From CAIJKW01 sp964443365 (GTDB lineage Bacteria > Patescibacteriota > Minisyncoccia > Phycocordibacterales > CAIZLB01): DNA of 27,360 nt. Of the stretch, positions 1 through 8,273 are shown one piece after another. Position 1 is the first letter of the stretch. Each line of letters opens with the position of its first letter. The notes beneath the pieces were generated by a model. The model made no database searches. It was given only the letters and a program-made list of their open reading frames with translations, and had not been told where the DNA came from. Location: assembly GCA_964443365.1 (NCBI GenBank), contig CAYUCM010000008.1, forward strand, positions 1-27,360, written 5' to 3'. The position numbers and the translations under genes were made by a program.

Positions 1-1381
1 TCATTATCATGTATGCTGGCGCAAACAAGAGATTTGTTCTCATTTTTTTCCACCAGTCGTCAGCAAGTTTTGATGTTTGAGGAAGTATTCCTGCGGTAAA
101 TGCAACTGGGGACACAACAGCTAATCCGATCAACATAATCGTTCTTCCTAAAAACATTACGCCTGCTGCAAAAAATACAAAAGACAACATTAACACAAAG
201 ACAGTTCCGCCCAATCCAACAAGGACCATCGCCCAGGGGTTTAAAGAAACACCACCCGTGTTTGATCCAAATTTATTTGATAAAGATGCAGGATCTATGT
301 CTGTTGTGAGTGTTGTTGTTGAATTTGATCGAATTGATCTACCTGTTCCCCAAACCTCTTGCATTCCAAGTGTATTTAATATTCCGTATGATATATATGT
401 TTGTTGATCCATCTTGGACGCTCCTGATTTGGATGTAGCACGATCGTTTATCTGTTTGTAAAAAGCAATTGAAATTATATTGCTAACGTCAATCATTACT
501 TTTGTAAAAAACATACTAAAGTTAATTAAAACAGCGGCAATAACAAGTTTGCCTAGTAATTTTTTGTATCCATAACTTTCAATTCTTAAGATTGTGGCAA
601 TTGATATATATATCAATATGAGTATAAAAAATAGATTAATTAAGTTTCTCAATAACTCCCACCCACGATTAATTGCGCTGAACTCATCAAAAATCGCTCG
701 CATTCCCAGTGAGTAACCAAGTGCAAAATCAAAAATACTTGCAGAAATTGATAGCACCCAAGATGACAGGTACAACACAAAATATGAACCTATTGCAGCA
801 CAACCAGGAATACTTATTCCCTGGGTAATGCTCCAACAGTATATAATTTCACTTTTTATTTTACTAACTTCTTTATCTATATATTCTGTATTTGACCCTA
901 GCTTGTCCTTTGTTTCCTTGACTGCCTGTAGGGCTTGAAGCTCAAGATTTTTTTTAGCTGTTTCCCACCCCACTGGTTTGTTGGCTGTTAATTCTGAAAT
1001 TTGTTTATAAATCTCCAGTTCCTGCTGATATAAACTTCTTATCGCCGGCCCATATACATTATTAAGATACTCTTGCATCTTAGTGTCCCCCGCTTGTGCT
1101 TTATCGTAATATTCTACATATTTTTTTCCAAAGTCGTGATCATCCATACCAAAGCCTGTAGAGGCTGTAACGTTCCCTTTTTCATCGACAGCTACTCCAG
1201 AAAGTTTACTAGCCATTTGTTTTGCTCCAGCAAGCCTGTCTTCTGCTGTTGATTTAGCAAATGGATCGTAAGTAGAATAAGACTGGGCATTTATTTGTGT
1301 GCTTGGATACAAAAAACACACAAGTGTAAAAAGGATTAAACTTAAAAAAATTGTTTTTTTAATTCTTAAAAAACGTTTCAT
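1..1381 (-). CDS. VirB6/TrbL-like multi-pass membrane protein, 3' end beyond the window
   Basis: At least 460 codons read leftward from the ATG at 1381-1379 and run off the window edge without a stop. The product has a signal peptide (residues 1-32, ending near INAQS), an extracytoplasmic, partly helical region of about 150 residues, and then several long hydrophobic segments. One stretch around the middle, ending VLINFSMFFTKVMIDVSN, is typical of the VirB6/TrbL-like proteins in Parcubacteria type IV secretion-like clusters. A later Gly/Ala-rich hydrophobic pair (AMVLVGLGGTVFVLMLSF and the segment after it) also fits an inner-membrane channel component. It is the last visible gene of the leftward uvrD run, 62 bp behind its neighbour. 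The family call is from recognition only; a generic polytopic protein is the alternative. Confidence 0.7.
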   Translation of the reverse strand, partial: MKRFLRIKKTIFLSLILFTLVCFLYPSTQINAQSYSTYDPFAKSTAEDRLAGAKQMASKLSGVAVDEKGNVTASTGFGMDDHDFGKKYVEYYDKAQAGDTKMQEYLNNVYGPAIRSLYQQELEIYKQISELTANKPVGWETAKKNLELQALQAVKETKDKLGSNTEYIDKEVSKIKSEIIYCWSITQGISIPGCAAIGSYFVLYLSSWVLSISASIFDFALGYSLGMRAIFDEFSAINRGWELLRNLINLFFILILIYISIATILRIESYGYKKLLGKLVIAAVLINFSMFFTKVMIDVSNIISIAFYKQINDRATSKSGASKMDQQTYISYGILNTLGMQEVWGTGRSIRSNSTTTLTTDIDPASLSNKFGSNTGGVSLNPWAMVLVGLGGTVFVLMLSFVFFAAGVMFLGRTIMLIGLAVVSPVAFTAGILPQTSKLADDWWKKMRTNLLFAPAYMIM

Positions 1382-1386
1382 TATTT

Positions 1387-1402
1387 GTGTATTATTATAC
1401 AC
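1387..1402. repeat. Small inverted repeat between two envelope genes
   Basis: GTGTAT-tatt-ATACAC is a perfect 6-bp inverted repeat with a 4-nt loop, only 6 bp upstream of the VirB6-like start codon. It could be a weak mRNA hairpin affecting that gene's translation or a protein site. No T-run follows on either side, so it is not a convincing terminator. Confidence 0.35.
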
Positions 1403-1443
1403 CAACAATTAAAAACAATAAACCTTTTTACACAGTTTTTCTT

Positions 1444-3234
1444 TTATTTAGAGTAGAACGAGTACGTTACATTGTGTTGATTTGCTCTGTTGCCCATACC
1501 CTCTGTCCAAACACCAAGTGTTCGAGCTAAATTCAAAGAAATTTCCCCCCATTGATATTGAGAACCATTGTCTCCAATTATTCCACAAGTGGTGACGCCT
1601 GTCGTGTTATCTCGTATTGCAACCTTTGTTCCCATCGGAAGACCTCCTTCTGTGCTCCATTGTCCTCTTGGGTTTACAACGTAATTCATGGTGTTAGCAT
1701 TCATTCCAGGTAGTGAGGTTTGTGATTGATAGTCAGGATCATCAAACGGCGGTTTTGCTGTACCGTCTGTGTCAATCGAATTAAAGCTGGACGTTACTGT
1801 TTTAATGAGACTCGTTGAATCGTAGTTACAGTTGTTTACTGCGACGTTACTATTTGTATTATAATTTGTATTATAACCACTCAATGTTGATGTATTTGCC
1901 ACGGCCGTATAATAATCAGAAACAACAGCTTGGGAGGCTTCTTTTCCGGTGATTTCCTCCATTGTTTTACTTATGGCGATTTTAATTAGGTTGTTTACAA
2001 TTGCGTCAACCATTTGATCAAATCTTTGTGCATTGACCAATCTATCTTTTGACATACCTAATGTTTTTGAAAGCCCGTCCGCAATCATTATTCCAGGTGT
2101 TTTAACCTCACAGGTGTTCGTCTTGCTTTCTGGTTTTGTGTCGTCCTTACATTTTTTATAGCTTAAAAAGCCTTTGTTTATAGTTAAATCCAGTGTTGCT
2201 GTGTTTCTTTTAACATTAATTCTGTTGTGTAATTCATCTCCAGCTTTTATATATGAATAATAAATGTTGTTCTCAGGTCTGGTTAGAGCAATCCAGTCAG
2301 TTGGTGTTGTAATGGTATACTGTCCTGATTGCATCATGTTTTGCTGCATTTGGGTGAGTGTACAAGACCCATAGTTTTTCATATTGTTTAATGACCCATT
2401 ATAAGCAGCTTTGAGCCCTGTTGCTATTTGAATTCTAAAAGGAGAACACACATTAATTCCGGTTGTTTCATATGCAAGTTCTTTTATAAAAATTGAAGCC
2501 TCTCTGTTGGCGATGTTTTGAAAGAATTGTTCAGGGTTTCTTATAAAAGCTGGGTTTCCCTTAAATCCTGTGTTTGCCCATTGAATTGTTGAATTTATTA
2601 TATAATCAATGATTGTATTTACGATACAGTAACCAATACCGTCCCAACCCACTCCTATTTGGGTATTTGTTCCAGACATAAAAGAACCAGTTCTGGCGTT
2701 TGTGTCTGCTTCAATATTTGTTGCAACCTGTGTTCCAATTAGTGTAACAGGAACCTTGGTTGTGCTTTCTGTGGCTGAACCCATTATGCTTTTTCCAACA
2801 CTTTTAATACCAGATGTAATGGAGCTTGCTAGAAGTCTGGCTAGTAGCTGTCCTCCCACGCAAGTTCCTACGTTTTGTGCACTGACTGATGTTTGTGAAG
2901 CGGAAGTGCCCTTGCTGATACTACTGTCGTTTGCTGAATCACTAGCTGGGCCGGCAGTTTGAATGCCCATATTGCTGCTTGTTGTCTTGACTGTTTCGCC
3001 AGGTAGGGCAATATCTATTTCTTCCGCTGGTTCTATTGCTCCCATTGGTTGTAATCCGTCGCTGTTATCAAGAGACGGTAAAACCCCTGTGTTTGTGGTT
3101 TTGGTTGAACCGTAGTTATTATATGCTTCTGTGAAGGTTTCTGCTTTTGTGTGTATGGGTAAAAAAACAAACAAGGATAGCAACACTGCTAGTATAAAAC
3201 CAACCCCCGCTTTGTTTTTGTTTAATTTAAACAT
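1444..3234 (-). CDS. Secreted protein with C-terminal double-psi-barrel / GH75-like domain
   Basis: 596 aa. Residues 10-31 form a signal peptide or anchor (GVGFILAVLLSLFVFLPIHTKA). A Ser/Thr/Asn-rich region follows, then a central domain with scattered cysteines (around 200-370), then another Asn/Thr-rich stretch. The last 80 residues carry LPMGTKVAIRD and then GIIGDNG...WGEISLNLARTLGV, with Asp555 and Glu564. This pattern resembles the RlpA-type double-psi beta-barrel, and more closely the G-D-x-G...G-E-x-S-x-x-LA-x-x-LG signature of GH75 chitosanases, whose catalytic pair is an Asp and a Glu. A wall-glycan binding or cleaving role beside a VirB6-like protein would make sense, but it is inference. 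It lies 6 bp after the preceding gene in the same operon. The central part is unrecognised. Confidence 0.6.
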   Translation of the reverse strand: MFKLNKNKAGVGFILAVLLSLFVFLPIHTKAETFTEAYNNYGSTKTTNTGVLPSLDNSDGLQPMGAIEPAEEIDIALPGETVKTTSSNMGIQTAGPASDSANDSSISKGTSASQTSVSAQNVGTCVGGQLLARLLASSITSGIKSVGKSIMGSATESTTKVPVTLIGTQVATNIEADTNARTGSFMSGTNTQIGVGWDGIGYCIVNTIIDYIINSTIQWANTGFKGNPAFIRNPEQFFQNIANREASIFIKELAYETTGINVCSPFRIQIATGLKAAYNGSLNNMKNYGSCTLTQMQQNMMQSGQYTITTPTDWIALTRPENNIYYSYIKAGDELHNRINVKRNTATLDLTINKGFLSYKKCKDDTKPESKTNTCEVKTPGIMIADGLSKTLGMSKDRLVNAQRFDQMVDAIVNNLIKIAISKTMEEITGKEASQAVVSDYYTAVANTSTLSGYNTNYNTNSNVAVNNCNYDSTSLIKTVTSSFNSIDTDGTAKPPFDDPDYQSQTSLPGMNANTMNYVVNPRGQWSTEGGLPMGTKVAIRDNTTGVTTCGIIGDNGSQYQWGEISLNLARTLGVWTEGMGNRANQHNVTYSFYSK

Positions 3235-3240
3235 TTTATG

Positions 3241-4077
3241 TTATTGATTTATATTCCAAATATATCCAGCCTCGCTTTTGTTAAAAATTATACCATTATT
3301 TTTGAAATATTTACTAATGCTTATGAACATCGCATCGTTTTCTTCCATTGTGGTCTTGGCAGATCTAACTCCAAGTAGTGCTTTTACTGGATCAGAGGCT
3401 TGGCTATTAATTAATCTAAAAGAATCAGCTAGTATTTGATAATTATTAACGATGGCTGTGTGTGGAGTTGAAATTTCAACCGGAACTTGAATTTTAAGTA
3501 GTTCTTTGGATATATCCTCATATACTTTAGCTATCTCAAGTAGATTAGAACTATATTTTGCTTCATTATTTGCCACCTTTGACATGTTTCTGAAGTAGAT
3601 CTCGGCAAAAGTATTACCATATGATCTTATGTTGGTTGATGTTGTGTTACCAAAGATAGAAACATCCTTAAGCCCATATTTAGCCCTTGGCATATCCCCA
3701 GATGAAAGTTGGGATATTGCGTTGTTTGCAACGTCATCAGCGCTTAGGTCACTAACTCCAGCTTCTTGATTAACATAATCAGAATAAAACTGTTTAATAA
3801 AACGGTCTGTGGCAGAATCTTTGCTGGTAATAATGAATGGATCGTTTATTTCTTCTTCGTTAAAATCTTTGTTGGCAACTTTATCAATTGCATCCTGAAT
3901 TTTTTTAGCATCAGAATCTTCTTTGTCTCCAGTAATATCAAAAAAACCAAGAACGCTTTTTTCTTCTTGCGCGACCTGATTATATTTGGCTAATTTGTAA
4001 GAAAAAACTCCGGCAAGCAATGAGAGGCAAATTGCTCCAATTATTAAAACTTTATGATGAGGATTTTGGCTTTTCAC
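3241..4077 (-). CDS. Membrane-anchored hypothetical protein of the secretion-like cluster
   Basis: 278 aa starting with GTG, 3 bp after the rsmA stop. Residues 8-27 are one hydrophobic segment (KVLIIGAICLSLLAGVFSYK), most likely an N-terminal anchor. The rest is soluble, mixed helical and acidic, with no cysteine-rich or catalytic motif that I recognise. Its place between rsmA and the signal-peptide protein, with gaps of 3 and 6 bp, says it is co-transcribed with the envelope genes. It is probably an extracytoplasmic accessory part of that apparatus. No function can be assigned from sequence alone. Confidence 0.6.
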   Translation of the reverse strand: MKSQNPHHKVLIIGAICLSLLAGVFSYKLAKYNQVAQEEKSVLGFFDITGDKEDSDAKKIQDAIDKVANKDFNEEEINDPFIITSKDSATDRFIKQFYSDYVNQEAGVSDLSADDVANNAISQLSSGDMPRAKYGLKDVSIFGNTTSTNIRSYGNTFAEIYFRNMSKVANNEAKYSSNLLEIAKVYEDISKELLKIQVPVEISTPHTAIVNNYQILADSFRLINSQASDPVKALLGVRSAKTTMEENDAMFISISKYFKNNGIIFNKSEAGYIWNINQ

Positions 4078-4080
4078 ACT

Positions 4081-4917
4081 TTAAAGTATAGCAAGAGATG
4101 ACAAAGCTTTCCATTGTTTTACTGTTAAGATCTCTGGTCGTGCATCTTTTTTAATATCAGCTTCAACAAGTGCCCTCTCGGCTTCTTCAGTGTTATTAAA
4201 AATTTTACCATCCTTCAAGTTGTTTTTTAGAAGTTTTCTTTTGTGTGCAAAGCCTGCGTGCAGAGTTTTAAAAAATCTTTCCTCGTTCTCTGAATTTTCG
4301 TCAAAAGTTTCTTTTGAAATTTTGTCGATTAATAAAATTGCAGAATCTACTCTTGGTGCCGGAACAAAAGAACCAGCTGGAACAATATCAATAATTTTAG
4401 GTGAGCCAATTGATTTTATTGCGATTGATAAAATACTTTCTTTTTTATCGTTTGCTATAATTCTTTTTGCAACTTCTTTTTGTACTAATACCACAGCCTT
4501 TTCTGGATATATATTCCCGCCAATAATATTTTTCATAATGGCGCCAGTTATATAATATGGAATATTGGCGATTAAAATATATTCACCTTTTTTAAAACCA
4601 AAATCCTCTAATTTTATTTTTAAAATATCAAAATGAATTATTTCAACACGTCCAGCTAAAATTTCTTGAGAAAATTTTTCTTGCAATATTGGAATTAATC
4701 TATTGTCCAATTCTATCAATGTTATTTTTTTTGCAGATGTCTTTAAGAGTTCCTCTGTTAAATATCCCATTCCAGGGCCAATTTCAAGGACTTTTTTGCC
4801 AGTTAAATCTCCCGCCCCACCCGCTATTTGTCTTATGGCTTTTTGAGATTTCAAAAAGTTTTGTCCAAGAGACTTTTTTGCAAAACGAAAATCTGATTGT
4901 GTTTCTTGTTCTTTCAT
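4081..4917 (-). CDS. rsmA: 16S rRNA dimethyladenosine transferase RsmA (KsgA)
   Basis: 278 aa, the usual length. It dimethylates the two adjacent adenines in the 3'-terminal hairpin of 16S rRNA using S-adenosylmethionine. Visible signatures are KSLGQNFL (16-22), the SAM motif VLEIGPGMGYL (43-53), the acidic end of the next strand (IELD, 68-71), the catalytic motif NIPYYITG (118-125), and the C-terminal HKRKLLKNNL that contacts rRNA. The start ATG is 4 bp after the uvrD stop, with no Shine-Dalgarno motif, so translation is probably coupled to or dependent on the uvrD message. Assignment is firm. Confidence 0.96.
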   Translation of the reverse strand: MKEQETQSDFRFAKKSLGQNFLKSQKAIRQIAGGAGDLTGKKVLEIGPGMGYLTEELLKTSAKKITLIELDNRLIPILQEKFSQEILAGRVEIIHFDILKIKLEDFGFKKGEYILIANIPYYITGAIMKNIIGGNIYPEKAVVLVQKEVAKRIIANDKKESILSIAIKSIGSPKIIDIVPAGSFVPAPRVDSAILLIDKISKETFDENSENEERFFKTLHAGFAHKRKLLKNNLKDGKIFNNTEEAERALVEADIKKDARPEILTVKQWKALSSLAIL

Positions 4918-4921
4918 GAAA

Positions 4922-6943
4922 TTAAAAATCTATAAATATGGATTTGATACCACCAATCTCTTCTTCATTGTGTCGTTCAATTAAATTTTCGTCAATGTCC
5001 GATAAAAATTCTGAAGGATTATTAATTTGTTTGTTGCCAAAAATTGTACGCATGTTTGCATAAGATAAAAACAACTTTTTTCTAGCTCTTGTTAATGCAA
5101 CATAAAAAAGTCTTCTTTCTTCTTCAGAATCCTCAGCGCTTCCGCTTTCATCAAACCTTCCACTTGGAAATAAATCTTGTTCAAGTCCTGCAATAAAGAC
5201 ATGGTCAAACTCCAGTCCTTTTGATGCGTGAACTGTCATAAGTTTAACTCCAACCCCACCATTCTTGGCGGTCTTTTCATCTAGAGAATCTTGTTCGCTG
5301 GCAAGGGCAGCATCCTCTACTAGTTTTTCAATTCCCTCAAGTCCTGGAAGGTCATCGTATCTTGTTGCGAGAGTAACTAATTCTCTCACGTTTCCAACCC
5401 TGTCCTCTTCCTTGTCCCCCTCCATTTTTAACGAATGTTCTATTCCTGTTTTTTCAAGAATATATTTAATAACAGTAGAGGGTCTTTGGGATTCTATTTG
5501 ATTTTTAATATTTGATAACAGAGAATAAAAATCATTTACTTTAATTTTTGTTGCCGCAGGTAAGTCAGAAGTTTTTCCTTCAAGAACCTTAAGAAGAGTT
5601 ACCTTTCCAATTCCTCTTGCTGGAGTGTTTATAATTCTTTTAATATCAGCGAGACTTTCTGGGTTTATTGCCGCTCGTACATATGAAATAACATCCTTAA
5701 CTTCTCTTCTTTCAAAAAATCTTGTTCCAAGAAGTTGGTATTGAATGCCTTTTCGTAAAAAAGCTTCTTCTAAGACGCGAGATTGCGAGTTTGTTCTATA
5801 TAAAACGGCTATTTCTGATGGGTTTTTTCCTTCTGATATCAATTCTCTTGCGGTGTTGGAAATATGATTTGATTCATCATTTTCGTCGAAGGCATTATAT
5901 AACGATATTTGCTCCCCTTCTTCATTGTTGGTGAATAAATTTTTGTCCTTTCTAAAAATGTTTTTTTTGATTATTGTGTTGGCGGCTTCTATAATCGTTT
6001 TTGTTGATCTGTAATTTTCTTCCAATAGTATTACGTCCGCTTCTGGATAGTCCGTTTCAAATTTCATTATATTCTTTATATTGGCTCCTCTCCAGCTATA
6101 AATTGCTTGATCAATATCTCCAACTACTGCTATATTGTGTTCTTTTCCAACCAACATTTGAGCCAATTCATATTGAATTCCATTGGTGTCTTGATACTCG
6201 TCAATATGTATATATTTGTATCTGTTTTGGTAAAAAGATCTAACCTCAGGTTTGTTTTTAAGCAAAACCGCGGTTTTGTATAATAAATCATCAAAATCAA
6301 GAGCCTTTTCTTTGTTTAGGGTTTCATTGTATTTTTTCCAAACGGCACACACAATTCCACCAAAGTGATCTTCACCGTTTATTGCCTCATACTCGCCTAA
6401 TGATTTAAAATTGCTTTTTTCTCTTGAAATAATAGACATTATTTTATTAGGAACAACTAGTTTTATATCATGCCCGAGGCTATTTATAGCCTCTTTAATG
6501 GCTTGTTTGGAATCGTTTTTATCATATATTGTAAAATTTCTAGGTACTCCAACATGTTCTCCTGATTCTTTCAAAATCTTCACACAAAGCGAGTGAAATG
6601 TAGTTAGTGTGGGTTTAGAAAAATTATGAATAGGTAAATTAACGGTTCTTGATTGATTAAGTAGTTTTTCTACGCGCTCCCTCATCTCCTTTGCTGCCTT
6701 GTTGGTAAAGGTTATTGCTAAAATTGACTCTGGTGGAACGCCGTTCTCTATTAAATTAAGAATTCTATGGGTTATGGTTTTGGTTTTTCCTGCTCCAGCA
6801 CCAGCCAATATAAGAAGGGGTCCATTTAATTTTAAAACGGCGCGTTTCTGCTCTTTGTTTAAGCCACTAAGCGTCAGAGATTCCCCAGACCCTTCTGTTT
6901 GTTGTACGAAGGGGTTTTGATTGTTTCCTTGTGTGTGTATCAT
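4922..6943 (-). CDS. uvrD: UvrD/PcrA-type superfamily 1A DNA helicase
   Basis: 673 aa. It is a 3'-5' ATP-dependent helicase for nucleotide-excision and mismatch repair and for clearing proteins from DNA. All SF1A motifs are visible: Walker A AGAGAGKT (47-54), motif Ia ITFTNKAA (77-84), Walker B HIDEYQDT (246-253), motif III VVGDIDQAIYSWRGA (273-287), motif IV EENYRST, motif V MTVHASKGLEFDHVF and motif VI LFYVALTRARKKL. About 27 polar residues precede the conserved core. The C-terminal tail beyond motif VI is short (about 60 residues) and lacks the long PcrA extension. The start ATG sits 7 bp from an extended -10 box, so the message may be leaderless. It heads the leftward run into rsmA and the envelope genes. 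Confidence 0.95.
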   Translation of the reverse strand: MIHTQGNNQNPFVQQTEGSGESLTLSGLNKEQKRAVLKLNGPLLILAGAGAGKTKTITHRILNLIENGVPPESILAITFTNKAAKEMRERVEKLLNQSRTVNLPIHNFSKPTLTTFHSLCVKILKESGEHVGVPRNFTIYDKNDSKQAIKEAINSLGHDIKLVVPNKIMSIISREKSNFKSLGEYEAINGEDHFGGIVCAVWKKYNETLNKEKALDFDDLLYKTAVLLKNKPEVRSFYQNRYKYIHIDEYQDTNGIQYELAQMLVGKEHNIAVVGDIDQAIYSWRGANIKNIMKFETDYPEADVILLEENYRSTKTIIEAANTIIKKNIFRKDKNLFTNNEEGEQISLYNAFDENDESNHISNTARELISEGKNPSEIAVLYRTNSQSRVLEEAFLRKGIQYQLLGTRFFERREVKDVISYVRAAINPESLADIKRIINTPARGIGKVTLLKVLEGKTSDLPAATKIKVNDFYSLLSNIKNQIESQRPSTVIKYILEKTGIEHSLKMEGDKEEDRVGNVRELVTLATRYDDLPGLEGIEKLVEDAALASEQDSLDEKTAKNGGVGVKLMTVHASKGLEFDHVFIAGLEQDLFPSGRFDESGSAEDSEEERRLFYVALTRARKKLFLSYANMRTIFGNKQINNPSEFLSDIDENLIERHNEEEIGGIKSIFIDF

Positions 6944-6950
6944 TCTAATT

Positions 6951-6959
6951 AATATAACA
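6951..6959 (-). promoter_or_regulatory. Extended -10 promoter element of uvrD
   Basis: On the minus strand this reads TGT-TATATT, a TGn-type extended -10 box with no good -35. Only 7 nt separate it from the uvrD ATG, which places the expected transcription start at or next to the start codon. Confidence 0.45.
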
Positions 6960-7013
6960 CAGAAGTTATAAATTTGACGATTTTTGTCCTTTGTGACCCG
7001 TTGATTACTCGGA

Positions 7014-7042
7014 TTGACTTTATTGGCATACAGTCATAACAT
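7014..7042 (+). promoter_or_regulatory. Candidate sigma70-type promoter of the LysM-M23 gene
   Basis: TTGACT (7014-7019) is followed after 17 bp by TAACAT (7037-7042), matching 5/6 and 4/6 consensus bases. It would give a leader of about 95 nt. That leader holds the only clear AAGGAG motif noted in the window (7062-7067), but no start codon lies at a suitable distance from it. Confidence 0.5.
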
Positions 7043-7144
7043 TATATATATCGACATTAAGAAGGAGTTAATTAGAAACTTATTTTAAAACCCCCTCAAG
7101 ACCTCGAGCCCAAAGACAGATTAACTGATAATCAGATTATTAAA

Positions 7145-8251
7145 ATGGGCCGAGCGACAAATTTTGCAAAGGTCTTTGTTATCCTTGCGGTTTTCGGGAC
7201 CATTATCTATCCGTTTTTGGTACACGCGGGCGTTTTGGGTGTTATTGACTGGCTCAAGCACGGTGTGGTTGATACTGGAACCAGCTCTTCTTTTTCATCA
7301 GACATAGAAACAAGAGTTCTTTCTGCTAATAGCGTTGCTACAAAAGAGGAAATTTTGGCATATCCTGAACCAAATATTAACACTATAAGTTTGTTACAAT
7401 CTGTTAACAACCCAGACTCTGTTAAGGATAACACGGCTATAAATATCGCCATGGTTGACGGTTCTGCGTTTACAAATGAAAACAGTTCTCTAGATGGATC
7501 ATTTGAGGGTGATAATGAGAATGACCAAATTAGTTTATACACAGTAAGAGATGGTGATACTGTCCCTCAAATTGCTAAAATGTTTGGTGTTTCTTCTAAT
7601 ACTATATATTGGGCTAATGATATAAAGGCTGGGTCCGCCCTAAAACCTGATCAGGTGATTGTTATTCTTCCTATAAGTGGTATTAAATATGTTGTCAAAA
7701 AGGGTGATACCGTTGATTCTTTGGCTAAAAAATTTAAATCTGACGGTCCTGAAATAATTAGTTTTAACAATATCGATGTTTCTGTTGGATTATCTCTTGG
7801 ACAAGAAATTATAATTCCAGACGCTGATTTGGAATTGCCCGCAAAGAAAAGTACGGTATGTTCTGGTTCAAAATGTTCCAAGACAACAACATCCTCCGCC
7901 TCATACTTTAGAAGGCCCATCAATGGCGGAGTTAAGACTCAAGGACTACACGGAAGAAATGGTATAGATCTGGGTTCTTATCATGGTGCACCAATATATG
8001 CAGCCGCTGCTGGTGTTGTGATTATAAACAAGGCTTCTGGTTGGAATGGTGGTTATGGTAATTATATTGTTATTAAGCATTCAAATGGAACACAGACCCT
8101 GTACGCTCACTTAAGCGAAAACATGGTTAGTCTGGGTCAAACAGTAACCAAAGGACAACAAATTGGTAAGATGGGAAAAACAGGAAGGGTCAGAGGTCCA
8201 ACAGGTGTTCACTTGCACTTTGAAATTCGTGGTGCTAAAAACCCATTCTAA
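7145..8251 (+). CDS. Secreted LysM-LysM-M23 peptidoglycan endopeptidase
   Basis: 368 aa. Residues 8-28 form a signal anchor (VFVILAVFGTIIYPFLVHAG). Two LysM wall-binding domains follow (about 131-175, YTVRDGDTVPQIAK; and 181-225, YVVKKGDTVDSLAK), then a Ser/Thr/Cys linker and a zinc metallopeptidase M23 domain (about 265-365). Metal and catalytic residues visible are H269 and D275 in GLHGRNGID, H322 in YAHL, and H356/H358 in HLHFE. The first motif is H-x5-D rather than the usual H-x3-D. It likely cuts peptide cross-links for wall remodelling or cell separation. The gene has its own promoter region and converges with the ComM-like gene 22 bp away. Confidence 0.93.
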   Translation: MGRATNFAKVFVILAVFGTIIYPFLVHAGVLGVIDWLKHGVVDTGTSSSFSSDIETRVLSANSVATKEEILAYPEPNINTISLLQSVNNPDSVKDNTAINIAMVDGSAFTNENSSLDGSFEGDNENDQISLYTVRDGDTVPQIAKMFGVSSNTIYWANDIKAGSALKPDQVIVILPISGIKYVVKKGDTVDSLAKKFKSDGPEIISFNNIDVSVGLSLGQEIIIPDADLELPAKKSTVCSGSKCSKTTTSSASYFRRPINGGVKTQGLHGRNGIDLGSYHGAPIYAAAAGVVIINKASGWNGGYGNYIVIKHSNGTQTLYAHLSENMVSLGQTVTKGQQIGKMGKTGRVRGPTGVHLHFEIRGAKNPF

Positions 8252-8273
8252 TTGGTTTAGGTTTAGTTCAGAT

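Noticed and set aside
2702..2962. 86-codon open frame on the plus strand
   Set aside because: It lies wholly inside the secreted DPBB-like gene on the other strand; composition follows from that gene's codons and no start signal is present.
7062..7067. AAGGAG as a ribosome binding site
   Set aside because: No ATG, GTG or TTG start lies 5-12 nt downstream; the next real start is 78 nt away.
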